DNA of 64,000 nucleotides from Cellulosimicrobium funkei (GTDB taxonomy: Bacteria > Actinomycetota > Actinomycetes > Actinomycetales > Cellulomonadaceae). Shown here in pieces: positions 55,522 to 64,000 of the stretch. The notes beneath the pieces are model-generated. The model did not search any database. It had not been told where the DNA came from and saw only the letters and a list, made by a program, of their open reading frames with translations. Numbering within the stretch: the stretch's first letter is position 1; every line of letters starts with the position of its first letter. The stretch covers positions 124,001 through 188,000 of the forward strand of contig NZ_SOZH01000007.1 of NCBI RefSeq assembly GCF_004519295.1, in the 5' to 3' direction. A program made the translations under genes and the position numbers.

Positions 55522-57057
55522 TCAGACCCGGACGGGCAGGAGGACCGTGACCACCGTGGGCCCGCCGACGGGGCTCGTGAGCTCGAGCGAGCCGTCCACG
55601 GAGCGCACGCGCTCCGCGAGGCCCGCGAGCCCCGAGCGGTGACCGTCGGAGCCCGGCTGCACGACGCGCGCGCCGCCCTGGCCGTCGTCGCGCACCCGCA
55701 GGCGCAGGCGCGCCCCGCGGCCGCTGCCCTGGCGCTCCACGAGCACGTACACCCCTGTCGCGCGCGCGTGCTTGACGGCGTTGGTGACGAGCTCGGCGAC
55801 GCAGAAGTACGCGATCGACTCGACCGCGGGGGCGAGCCGGCCGGACGCCTCGACGGCCGGGTCGACGTCGACCGTCACCGGCAGCGGCGAGCGCGCCGCG
55901 AGGGTCTCGAGCGCGACCGCGAGACCGTTGTCGAGCGCCGGCGGGTGGATGCCGCGCGCGAGCTCGCGCAGCTCGACCAGCGCCTCCTTGGTCGACGAGT
56001 GCGCGAGGTCGACGAGCTCGAGCGCGTCGCCCGCGTCACCGCCCGCCGCGAGCTGCTCCTTGGCCTCGCCGAGCTGCATCGCGACGGCGACGAGGCGCGC
56101 CTGGGTGCCGTCGTGCAGGTCGCGCTCGATGCGGCGCAGCTTCGCGTCGGCGTCCTCGACCGTGCGGCCGCGCGACTCCTCGAGGTCGGCGACGCGCAGG
56201 CTGGACAGCGTGGGGCCGAGCAGCGCCACCGTGAGCACGCGGAAGAGGTGGGCGAACGCGCGCGTGACGTGGGGCCAGACCCAGAGGAAGAGCGCCCCGA
56301 CGAGCACGAGGCCGAGCTGGCGCGCCGGGGTGTCGACGTACCAGTCGACGCCGATCTGCGCCCCGCGGTGCCACGTCCCGTCGGCGGCCTGCTGCAGCGG
56401 GAGCCAGCGCGACCAGATCCAGTGCGTCGTGCCGCCCAGCCCGACGGCGAGGAAGACCGTGCTCACGACGAAGGACAGGATGGCGAGCGGGAACGTCACG
56501 AGGAGGAAGAGCACGGCCCGCCACCCCGTGCCGTCACCGATCCCGCTCCACAGCGTGCTCCAGAAGCCGCGGCGGCGCGTGTACGGGGCGGGGGCGGCGA
56601 CGTCGACCCCGAGCAGGGACCGCGCGAGCGACCGGTACATCGAGCCCCAGCCGCGCCCGCCGACCACGACCCACCCCGCGACGACGAGGCCCAGGACGGG
56701 CACGATCATCGCGACGAGGAAGACCACGGAGAACAGCCCGTAGGAGAACGCGAAGGGCGCCAGCAGGAGCGCGAGCGAGAGGTACCCGTACTCGCGCCAC
56801 GTGCGCCCCGCGAACGGCGCGCGCGCGAAGCCGACCCGCTCGCGGTGGTCCACGTACCGCGGGTCGGGCTGCGAGCCCGCGAACGCGCCCGGGACCCCGG
56901 GCGCGGCGGCCACGGCGGACGCCGAGGGGTCCGACGACGTGGCGGGCGTCGACGGCACCGCGGAGGGGTGCGGCGTCGGCACGACCGCGTCGGGCGCGCC
57001 CGGCGAGGGCTCGCCCGCGGGCACGACGCTCGGCTGGTCAGGGGTCACGGCAGTCAT
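55522..57057 (-). CDS. HisKA_3 sensor histidine kinase with a putative-sensor membrane domain
   Basis: 511 residues. A Pro/Ala/Ser-rich N-terminus of about 75 residues, then several membrane helices between about residues 90 and 285 (YLSLALLLAPFAFSYGLF, FLVAMIVPVLGLVV, VLFLLVTFPLAILSFVV, LGLVLVGALFLWVWP), resembling the sensor domain of LiaS/DesK-like actinobacterial kinases. The HisKA_3 core has RIERDLHDGTQARLVAVAMQLG with the phospho-His near residue 330; a HATPase domain ends RSGLAGLAERVRSVDGS. CAGACT lies 6 nt before the ATG (57064-57069, minus), suggesting a leaderless start. Likely senses membrane or wall state. Confidence 0.93.
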   Translation of the reverse strand: MTAVTPDQPSVVPAGEPSPGAPDAVVPTPHPSAVPSTPATSSDPSASAVAAAPGVPGAFAGSQPDPRYVDHRERVGFARAPFAGRTWREYGYLSLALLLAPFAFSYGLFSVVFLVAMIVPVLGLVVAGWVVVGGRGWGSMYRSLARSLLGVDVAAPAPYTRRRGFWSTLWSGIGDGTGWRAVLFLLVTFPLAILSFVVSTVFLAVGLGGTTHWIWSRWLPLQQAADGTWHRGAQIGVDWYVDTPARQLGLVLVGALFLWVWPHVTRAFAHLFRVLTVALLGPTLSSLRVADLEESRGRTVEDADAKLRRIERDLHDGTQARLVAVAMQLGEAKEQLAAGGDAGDALELVDLAHSSTKEALVELRELARGIHPPALDNGLAVALETLAARSPLPVTVDVDPAVEASGRLAPAVESIAYFCVAELVTNAVKHARATGVYVLVERQGSGRGARLRLRVRDDGQGGARVVQPGSDGHRSGLAGLAERVRSVDGSLELTSPVGGPTVVTVLLPVRV

Positions 57058-57139
57058 GGTGCCAGTCTGGGCGCGCGCGTGCGGCGACGACAGGGTGGCG
57101 TCCGCCGCACCCGGGTGGGGACAACCCCCGTGCCTGCCG

Positions 57140-57748
57140 TCAGTGCAGCAGGTACTTGACCGCGATGACCACGCCGCCGAACGCCGCGGCGAGCAGCGTC
57201 TCTCCCACCAGCAGGCCTCCGCGCGCCCCCGCGCGGTACGCGGCGAGGAACCCCACCACACCGAGCAGGACGACGGTGAACCACACCGCGACGAGGGCGG
57301 CGCCCTCGGCGTCGAGCCCGGCCGCGAGCGCCACGAGGTACACGACGATCCCGGGGAGCGCGCCGAGGAGCACCCCGACGTTGGACCGCAGCGCGACGAC
57401 CGTGCGGCCCCACAGCGAGTGCCCGGTGTCGTGGAAGCGTCCGCTCACCGCGTCCACGTAGCAGTGCGCGAGCCAGTAGCCCACCGCCACGAGGGTCGTC
57501 GCGAGCACGACGCGGTCGCCCGTCGGCGCGTGCACGCTGGAGACCGCCATGACGAACCCCGCGACGATCGCGCCGTACAGGAGGTCGTGCGGGGGCTCGC
57601 GCTCCCAGCGGTCGCCCACGCGGTGCCACAGCGGCCGCACCCGGCCGGGCGGCGGCTCGTCGCGCACCTCGTCGGCCGGCCCCGACGTGCCCTCGCCCGC
57701 GGGGGGCGAGGGCACGACCGGCGTGCGCTCGTCGGACGACGGGTCCAT
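57140..57748 (-). CDS. Integral membrane protein of unknown function
   Basis: 202 residues. A Pro/Glu/Asp-rich N-terminus of about 40 residues, then a conserved-looking WHRVGDRWEREPPHDLLYGAIVAGFVM and four to five membrane helices to the end (VLLGALPGIVVYLVALAAGL, WFTVVLLGVVGFLAAYRAG, FGGVVIAVKYLLH). HCYVDAVSGRFHDTGHS, between helices 2 and 3, has His and Asp residues that could bind metal. No family is recognised. GAGGAGG precedes the ATG at 57748. It lies between ahcY and the kinase gene, all on the minus strand. Confidence 0.78.
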   Translation of the reverse strand: MDPSSDERTPVVPSPPAGEGTSGPADEVRDEPPPGRVRPLWHRVGDRWEREPPHDLLYGAIVAGFVMAVSSVHAPTGDRVVLATTLVAVGYWLAHCYVDAVSGRFHDTGHSLWGRTVVALRSNVGVLLGALPGIVVYLVALAAGLDAEGAALVAVWFTVVLLGVVGFLAAYRAGARGGLLVGETLLAAAFGGVVIAVKYLLH

Positions 57749-57788
57749 ACGACCTCCTCGGCGCGTGCCGGACGACTCGGGTCGGTGC

Positions 57789-59342
<1,554 letters not shown>

Positions 59343-59577
59343 GGTTCTCCTGTGCGTTCTCGGTGCCGGCGGAGCCGGTGGTACCGGCTCCGCGGTGGCT
59401 CCCGATGACTGGTCGGTTGCTGCGCTGGGGGCTCCCGTCCGCGCGGGACGGGACCGCGGCCCGCCCGGCACCAGCGTACCGAGGACGACGCCGTCCGGCC
59501 GGGGCGCGGACCACCCGCGCCCGCAGCTCCACCGTTCGTCCGGCGCGCGCGCCCGGGCGCGCGCGTAACACGAACGC

Positions 59578-59607
59578 TTGACCATCTCAAGATCACGAAG
59601 GGATAAC
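59578..59607 (+). promoter_or_regulatory. Promoter upstream of the osmoprotectant transporter
   Basis: TTGACC (59578-59583), an 18-nt spacer, GATAAC (59602-59607). It predicts a leader of about 310 nt before the first transporter gene. Confidence 0.5.
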
Positions 59608-59608
59608 G
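59590..59608 (-). promoter_or_regulatory. Candidate MtrA-type direct repeat upstream of the osmoprotectant operon
   Basis: On the minus strand CGTTATCC, 3 nt, CGTGATCT: the same layout and 11-bp periodicity as the element at 6405-6423. It covers the spacer and -10 box of the predicted promoter, which would suit repression, or activation of an alternative promoter. Confidence 0.45.
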
Positions 59609-59927
59609 ATCCCGGTTCCGCCGTCATCCGCGCCATTCCAACGATGCTCGGTCAAGAATCGTCCTGGAATCGCCCCTGGCGCGGGGGTCCTGGGTAGAAG
59701 TTGAACCTCGAATCAGGCAGGGTGGGCGCGAACCGATTGACATCGGATCAGCGTGAGGCCCTGTGTGCGCCGGCCCCTGCGGGGGCAACCGGCCGGACGC
59801 GCCACCCCAGGGAGGACGTCCTCGCACCCGGGGCCTCCTGCCGTGCCCTCTCGTCGAGCGCCCGCACCCGGGTGCTCCGGAGGGGCGTGACGCTGGTCCA
59901 CGACCGGAAGGTGGCGACACCCACCGC

Positions 59928-61289
59928 ATGACAGCTCTCAGCACACCCGTGCCGACCGACCCGGCCGCGCACGCCGGCGCCGCGACCGTCGGCACCGACG
60001 AGCGCGCGACCGCGCTCTCGGTCCGCGACGTCTACAAGGTCTTCGGGCGCCGCCCCGTCGAGGCGATCCGCCGCCTCGAGCAGGGCGCGAGCCGCGACGA
60101 CGTCAAGCCGCTCGGCACCGCCGCGGTCATCGACGCGTCGTTCGACGTGAAGCAGGGCGAGATCTTCGTCGTCATGGGCCTCTCGGGCTCCGGCAAGTCG
60201 ACGCTCATCCGCATGCTCAACGGGCTGTGGAAGCCGACGTCCGGGCACGTGCTGCTCGGCGGCACCGACCTCGCCCAGGCCGACGCCAAGCAGATGCGCG
60301 CGCTGCGCCGCAAGCACGTGTCGATGGTCTTCCAGCACTTCGCGCTCCTGCCCCACCGCACCGTGCTCGACAACGCCGCCTACCCCCTGGAGATCCAGGG
60401 CGTCGGCAAGGCGGAGCGCCGCGAGAAGGCCCGCACCGCGCTCGGCCTCGTCGGGCTCGGCGGCTGGGAGGACTCCCTGCCCTCGCAGCTCTCCGGAGGC
60501 ATGCGCCAGCGCGTCGGGCTCGCCCGCGCGCTCGCCGCCGACACCGACGTCCTGCTCATGGACGAGGCGTTCTCCGCGCTCGACCCGCTCATCCGGCGCG
60601 AGATGCAGGAGCAGCTCCTCGAGCTCCAGCAGACGCTCGGCAAGACGATCGTCTTCATCACGCACGACCTCAACGAGGCGATGCACCTCGGGGACCGGAT
60701 CGCCGTCATGCGCGACGGCCGGATCGTGCAGATCGGCACCGCCGAGCAGATCCTGTCCGACCCCGCGAACGACTACGTCGCCCAGTTCGTCGCCGACGTG
60801 GACCGCACGCGCGTCCTCACGGCCTCGTCCGTCATGGTGCGCCCCGCCGTCGTCGTCCCGCTCTCCGGCGGTCCCCGCCAGGCGAGCCGCACGATGCGCG
60901 AGGCGCAGGTCTCGGCCGCGTACGTCGTCGACCGCCAGCGCCGCCTCCAGGGCGTCGTGCGCGACGAGGACGCGGTCGCCGCCCTGAAGAAGGGCCAGGA
61001 CAGCCTCGACGGGCTCGTGCGCCAGGGCGTCGCGCCCGTCTCTCCCGACACCCCGCTCGCGGAGGTCTTCGCCCCCGCCGCGGAGTCGCCGCTGCCCGTC
61101 GCGGTCACGGACGAGCAGGGCCGCCTCGTCGGCGTCGTCCCCCGCGTCACGCTCCTCGAGGCCATGGTCCCCGGCGACCAGCCGAAGACCGGCGAGATCG
61201 ACCTCGGGCAGACGCCCGTCGTCCAGGACGCGGCGGCGGAGGGCTCCGCCCCGCTCGCGGCCGCCCCGACGGAAGGCGGTGCCGCGTGA
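59928..61289 (+). CDS. opuAA: Glycine betaine/proline-type ABC transporter, ATP-binding subunit with CBS domains
   Basis: 453 residues. An Ala/Thr-rich N-terminus, then LSVRDVYKVFGRRP, Walker A GLSGSGKST near residue 90, Q-loop VFQHFALLPHRTV, signature LSGGMRQRVG near 190, Walker B VLLMDEAFSALDP and H-loop ITHDLNEAMH. Two CBS domains in the last 170 residues sense ionic strength or adenine nucleotides in OpuA. A Pro/Ala-rich tail ends the protein. GGAAGGTGG lies 14 nt before the ATG. The stop overlaps the permease start (GTGA). Confidence 0.93.
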   Translation: MTALSTPVPTDPAAHAGAATVGTDERATALSVRDVYKVFGRRPVEAIRRLEQGASRDDVKPLGTAAVIDASFDVKQGEIFVVMGLSGSGKSTLIRMLNGLWKPTSGHVLLGGTDLAQADAKQMRALRRKHVSMVFQHFALLPHRTVLDNAAYPLEIQGVGKAERREKARTALGLVGLGGWEDSLPSQLSGGMRQRVGLARALAADTDVLLMDEAFSALDPLIRREMQEQLLELQQTLGKTIVFITHDLNEAMHLGDRIAVMRDGRIVQIGTAEQILSDPANDYVAQFVADVDRTRVLTASSVMVRPAVVVPLSGGPRQASRTMREAQVSAAYVVDRQRRLQGVVRDEDAVAALKKGQDSLDGLVRQGVAPVSPDTPLAEVFAPAAESPLPVAVTDEQGRLVGVVPRVTLLEAMVPGDQPKTGEIDLGQTPVVQDAAAEGSAPLAAAPTEGGAA

Positions 61290-62155
61290 ACGACACCCTC
61301 GTCCCCCGCATCCCGCTCGGCGAGTGGGTCGACGCCTTCGTCGGCTGGGTCACCACCACGTTCCGCCCGCTCTTCCGGTTCATCAAGGACGTCCTCGTGG
61401 GCGTCTACGACGGGCTCGACGCCGTGCTGTCCGGCCCGCCGTTCTGGGTCGTCGCGATCGCCCTCGCCGCGCTGGCGTTCTTCGTCAAGGGCTGGCGGCT
61501 CGCGGTCGGCACGCTCGTCGGCTTCGTCCTCATCGCGGGCGTGAACCAGTGGGACAACGCGATGGACACCCTCGCGCTCGTCCTGCTGTCCGCCGTCCTC
61601 GCGATCGCGATCGCGATCCCGCTCGGCATCTGGGCCGCGCGCAACGACCGCGTCTCCGCCGTCGTGCGGCCCGTGCTCGACTTCATGCAGACCATGCCGG
61701 CGTTCGTCTACCTCATCCCGACGGTCGTCATCTTCCTCACCGGGCCCGTGCCCGGGATCATCGCGACGATCGTCTTCGCCATGGCGCCCGGCGTCCGGTT
61801 CACCGAGCTGGGCATCCGGCAGGTCGACAAGGAGGTGGTCGAGGCCGGCCAGGCGTTCGGCTCGACCCCCGGCCGCATCCTGCGCCAGATCCAGCTCCCG
61901 CTCGCCCTGCCCACGATCATGGCGGGCGTCAACCAGGTCATCATGCTCTCGCTCTCCATGGTCGTCATCGCCGGCATGGTCGGCGCCGGCGGCCTGGGCG
62001 AGGACGTCGTCGCCGCGCTCCAGCGCGTCGACGTGGCGCTCGGGTTCGAGGCAGGCCTCGCCGTCGTCATCCTCGCGATGTTCCTCGACCGCGTAACCTC
62101 CGCGCTCGGCGACCGCGCCCCCGTGGCGCGTGCCCTCGCCGCGGCGCGCGTCTGA
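61286..62155 (+). CDS. opuAB: Glycine betaine/proline-type ABC transporter, permease subunit
   Basis: 289 residues with about six membrane helices. After an N-terminal helix pair (PFWVVAIALAALAFFV, LAVGTLVGFVLIAG) comes the permease core: LALVLLSAVLAIAIAIPLGIW, LDFMQTMPAFVYLIPTVVIF, and the cytoplasmic coupling loop EAGQAFGSTPGRILRQIQLPLALPTI. LSMVVIAGMVGAGGLGEDV is typical of ProW/OpuAB. The GTG start overlaps the ATPase gene stop. The binding protein is separate, not fused. Confidence 0.94.
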   Translation: MNDTLVPRIPLGEWVDAFVGWVTTTFRPLFRFIKDVLVGVYDGLDAVLSGPPFWVVAIALAALAFFVKGWRLAVGTLVGFVLIAGVNQWDNAMDTLALVLLSAVLAIAIAIPLGIWAARNDRVSAVVRPVLDFMQTMPAFVYLIPTVVIFLTGPVPGIIATIVFAMAPGVRFTELGIRQVDKEVVEAGQAFGSTPGRILRQIQLPLALPTIMAGVNQVIMLSLSMVVIAGMVGAGGLGEDVVAALQRVDVALGFEAGLAVVILAMFLDRVTSALGDRAPVARALAAARV

Positions 62156-62196
62156 CCGCGCCACCCACCGTCCCCGGCCGCATGCCGGGACCCCCT

Positions 62197-62214
62197 CCCA
62201 CGCACCGTCGTGGG
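62197..62214 (+). other. Intercistronic stem-loop before the binding-protein gene
   Basis: CCCACG and CGTGGG pair across a 6-nt loop, 39 nt before the ATG at 62253. Such loops often stabilise the binding-protein message relative to its neighbours. Confidence 0.4.
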
Positions 62215-62252
62215 GCACCCCGACCGGGCCTCACGGCCCACGGAAGGAACGC

Positions 62253-63188
62253 ATGACCCCCGCACGCAAGCGCACCACCCGCACCGCCGCCGTCGCCGCG
62301 ACCGCCGTCCTCGGTCTCGCGCTCACCGGCTGCGCGTCCGACTCCGGCTCGGGCGGCTCCGGCGACGGCGCCTCCTCCACCGGCGAGGACGAGACGTCGG
62401 TCTCCATCGGCATCCCGTCCGGCTGGGACGAGGGCATCGCCGTCTCCCACCTGTGGACCACCATCCTCGAGGACGAGGGCTACGACGTGTCGACGCAGAC
62501 CGCCGACGTCGGCGTCGTGTACACCGGCCTCGTCGGCGGGGACTTCGACCTCACGCTCGACGTCTGGCTGCCCTACACGCACGCGTCGTACGAGAAGAAG
62601 TACGGCGGCGAGATCACCGACCTCGGCTACTGGTACGACGACGCCAAGCTCACCATCGCGGTGAACGAGGACTCGCCCGCGCAGTCCCTCGAGGACCTCG
62701 CGGCCATGTCCGACGAGTACGGCAACAAGCTCGTCGGCATCGAGGCGGGCGCCGGCCTGACCGAGATCACCCAGGACCAGGTCATCCCAACCTACGGCCT
62801 CGAGGACATGGACTACTCCATCTCCTCCACCCCCGCGATGCTCGCCGAGCTCAAGGGCGCGACCGACGCCGGCGAGAACATCGCGGTCACGCTGTGGCGC
62901 CCGCACTGGGCCTACGACGAGTTCCCCGTCCGCGACCTCGAGGACCCCGAGGGCGCTCTCGGCGAGGCGGAGAAGATCCACATGTGGGGCTCGGCCGACT
63001 TCGAGGAGCGCTACCCGACGCTGACGAAGCTGCTCGGCGCGTTCTCCCTCGACGACGAGCAGCTGTTCTCGCTCGAGAACATGATGTTCAACTCCGACGA
63101 GTACGCCGACGAGCAGGCCGCCGTCGAGGCGTGGCTCGAGGAGAACCCGACGTTCGTCGACGACCTCAAGGAGGCCGCGGGCGTCTGA
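62253..63188 (+). CDS. opuAC: Glycine betaine-type substrate-binding lipoprotein
   Basis: 311 residues. A signal peptide with the lipobox LTGC (Cys near residue 27) and a Ser/Gly-rich linker precede the OpuAC domain: VSIGIPSGWDEGIAVSHLWTTILED, DVGVVYTGLVGGDFDLTLDVWLPYTH and VTLWRPHWAYDEF. The aromatic residues W, Y and W in these stretches could form the quaternary-ammonium cage. GGAAGGAACGC precedes the ATG. A terminator follows, ending the operon. The ligand (betaine, proline betaine or ectoine) is not decidable from sequence. Confidence 0.94.
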   Translation: MTPARKRTTRTAAVAATAVLGLALTGCASDSGSGGSGDGASSTGEDETSVSIGIPSGWDEGIAVSHLWTTILEDEGYDVSTQTADVGVVYTGLVGGDFDLTLDVWLPYTHASYEKKYGGEITDLGYWYDDAKLTIAVNEDSPAQSLEDLAAMSDEYGNKLVGIEAGAGLTEITQDQVIPTYGLEDMDYSISSTPAMLAELKGATDAGENIAVTLWRPHWAYDEFPVRDLEDPEGALGEAEKIHMWGSADFEERYPTLTKLLGAFSLDDEQLFSLENMMFNSDEYADEQAAVEAWLEENPTFVDDLKEAAGV

Positions 63189-63289
63189 CGCCTCGACCAC
63201 CCGCGCTCCGACGGACCCGGCAGGGCCCGTCCCGGACGGGCTGCGGTCCCGGTTCGCCGCAGCCGTGCGGGCACCCTCGGTGCCCGACG

Positions 63290-63325
63290 CCGAAGGCCGG
63301 CTCCCTCGCGGGGGCCGGCCTTCGG
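63290..63325. terminator. Bidirectional terminator after the osmoprotectant operon
   Basis: Perfect 12-bp stem (63290-63301 and 63314-63325) extended by further pairs inward, between the convergent opuAC and Trm112-like genes. Confidence 0.8.
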
Positions 63326-63348
63326 TCGTGCGGCGGGACGCGGCGCCC

Positions 63349-63537
63349 TCAGAGCTCGCGCGCGTCGTCCTCCAGCAGCACCGGGATACCGTCGCGCACG
63401 GGGTACGCGAGCGGACGCGCCGGGTCGGTCGAGTGCAGCTCCGGCTCGCCGGAGGGGCTCGTCCCGTCCACGAGGCGGGCGCCCGTCACCGGGCACCGCA
63501 GCGCCTCGCGCACCCAGGGGTCGATCTGCAGGCTCAT
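63349..63537 (-). CDS. Trm112-like small protein
   Basis: 62 residues matching the UPF0434/Trm112 type: LRCPVTGARL near residue 13, then a linker and AYPVRDGIPVLLEDDARE at the end. The usual CP..C zinc pair is reduced to a single Cys, as in many bacterial members. Eukaryotic Trm112 activates methyltransferases; the bacterial role is unknown. Its ATG overlaps the manB stop (ATGA), so the two are translated together, as in the manB-Trm112 order typical of Actinobacteria. Confidence 0.88.
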   Translation of the reverse strand: MSLQIDPWVREALRCPVTGARLVDGTSPSGEPELHSTDPARPLAYPVRDGIPVLLEDDAREL

Positions 63538-64000
63538 GCTCGCTCCTCGTCGTCGTCCGTGCGCACGAGCGACAGGACGTCGTCGCGCACCTTCTCCATG
63601 ATGTCCTCGTCAGCGGCCTCGACGTTGAGCCGCAGGAGCGGCTCCGTGTTGGACGCCCGCAGGTTGAACCACCACTGCGGGTGGGAGCCCCAGTGCGAGA
63701 CCGTCAGGCCGTCGAGCTCGTCGACCTCGACGGGGCCGGCCCCCTGCTGCGTCACGTACGCCTCGACGACGCGCGCACGCGCCGCCGGGACGTCCGCCAC
63801 GGTCGAGTTGATCTCCCCCGAGGCGACGTAGGGCTCGTACATCTCCGCGAGGTCGGACAGCGCGTGCGGCTGCGACCCGAGGGCGGCCAGGACGTGCATC
63901 GCCGCCAGCATCCCGGTGTCCGCGAAGAAGAAGTCGCGGAAGTAGTAGTGGGCGCTGTGCTCGCCCCCGAACACGGCGTCGTGCTCCGCCATCTGCGCCT
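63534..64000 (-). CDS. manB: Phosphomannomutase/phosphoglucomutase, C-terminal part (runs off the window)
   Basis: About 155 residues of the C-terminal end of an alpha-D-phosphohexomutase. Seen: FGGEHSAHYYFRDFFFADTGMLAAM, the sugar-binding GEHS loop with the metal-independent third domain, and RASNTEPLLRLNVEA, the phosphate-binding loop of domain 4. It interconverts mannose-6-phosphate and mannose-1-phosphate for GDP-mannose and wall glycans. The catalytic serine lies off the right edge. Overlaps the Trm112-like gene by 4 bp. Confidence 0.93.
   Translation of the reverse strand, partial: AQMAEHDAVFGGEHSAHYYFRDFFFADTGMLAAMHVLAALGSQPHALSDLAEMYEPYVASGEINSTVADVPAARARVVEAYVTQQGAGPVEVDELDGLTVSHWGSHPQWWFNLRASNTEPLLRLNVEAADEDIMEKVRDDVLSLVRTDDDEERA

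Larger units (their letters stand above)
59343..59927. other. 585-bp ahcY/opu intergenic region: promoter, operator candidate and structured leader
   Basis: No gene. Contents: a perfect 9-bp hairpin at 59371-59391 in the ahcY leader; a TTGACC/GATAAC promoter at 59578-59607 toward opu; an operator candidate at 59590-59608; a lone TTGACA at 59737-59742. The opu leader (about 59614-59927) has a stem at 59769-59793 (GCCGG/CCGGC around CCCC/GGGG), a palindrome at 59812-59823 and another at 59864-59875. I see no known riboswitch signature. Confidence 0.5.

Noticed and set aside
59343-59500. SAM or SAH riboswitch upstream of ahcY
   Set aside because: There is a CAGCAACC-like stretch and a strong hairpin, but I could not assemble the conserved core of any SAM or SAH class.
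59609-59927. c-di-AMP (ydaO) riboswitch before the osmoprotectant operon
   Set aside because: The conserved GGGGUGAAU and GACAGCUAAC segments are missing.

Overview
The window looks like a chromosomal segment of a very high-GC actinobacterium. It carries the fused 2-oxoglutarate decarboxylase/dehydrogenase Kgd, a SigR/RsrA thiol-stress pair, MtrA-MtrB-LpqB, BldC, the actinobacterial ribosomal micro-protein bL37, and many leaderless-type promoters (TANNNT followed 6-8 nt later by ATG/GTG). The overall impression is of the Cellulomonas/Cellulosimicrobium/Promicromonospora side of Micrococcales; that placement is inferred from gene content, not measured. I see no prophage, insertion sequence, CRISPR array or rRNA operon. 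Many gene neighbours match, as I remember it, the Mycobacterium tuberculosis region from sigH through aroA, rsgA, secA1, mtrAB-lpqB and sahH to manB, so most of the window is core chromosome.

Layout. 1-5.5 kb: hom (partial), lysA and argS on the minus strand, a tRNA-Arg(CCG) divergent from argS, a CYTH-domain protein and a small DUF2207-like protein. 5.5-11.1 kb: an M15 D,D-carboxypeptidase, two translationally coupled CNNM/CBS membrane proteins, and an OmpR-type two-component pair. 11.1-18.2 kb: kgd, an aldo/keto reductase, an aldose 1-epimerase-like protein and a degenerate SGNH protein. 18.2-26.4 kb: a DUF4097-PadR-DUF4097 operon with twin palindromic operators, bL37, rsrA/sigR, a DoxX-like protein, then aroA-rsgA-hisN. 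26.4-32 kb: a DUF6912 protein, a CpaE-like ATPase with an SAF protein, bldC, a small unknown, a LysM membrane protein and an Rv3235-like protein. 32-43.3 kb: secA, an AlkX/YcaQ-type glycosylase, hpf, comF, lpqB, mtrB and mtrA, all minus. 43.5-53.2 kb: the membrane-associated cluster GPDPase-membrane protein, DUF4129, DUF4350, MoxR, DUF58, then SpoIIM-like and RDD proteins. It is interrupted by two oppositely oriented arrays of a 21-bp repeat, a 40-residue membrane peptide and an AlkZ-type glycosylase. 53.2-57.7 kb: an acyltransferase, a NarL-type two-component system and a membrane protein. 57.8-64 kb: ahcY, an osmoprotectant ABC transporter, a Trm112-like protein and the 3' end of manB.

How it fits together. 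Much of the window concerns the cell envelope and its stress control: MtrAB-LpqB, an M15 peptidase, a LysM protein, SecA, osmolyte uptake and the MoxR/DUF58 cluster. A shared 19-bp element with 11-bp periodicity (CGTTA...CGTGAT) lies upstream of both the M15 peptidase and the osmoprotectant transporter. These are the two functional classes reported for the MtrA regulon in Corynebacterium, and mtrA itself is in the window.

The least explained structure is the inverted pair of 21-bp arrays at 49.38-49.81 kb. The sigR upstream region keeps a SigR-type promoter and an in-frame GTG that would add 55 residues, matching the autoregulated long isoform known from Streptomyces. All calls come from reading the sequence alone; no database search was run.
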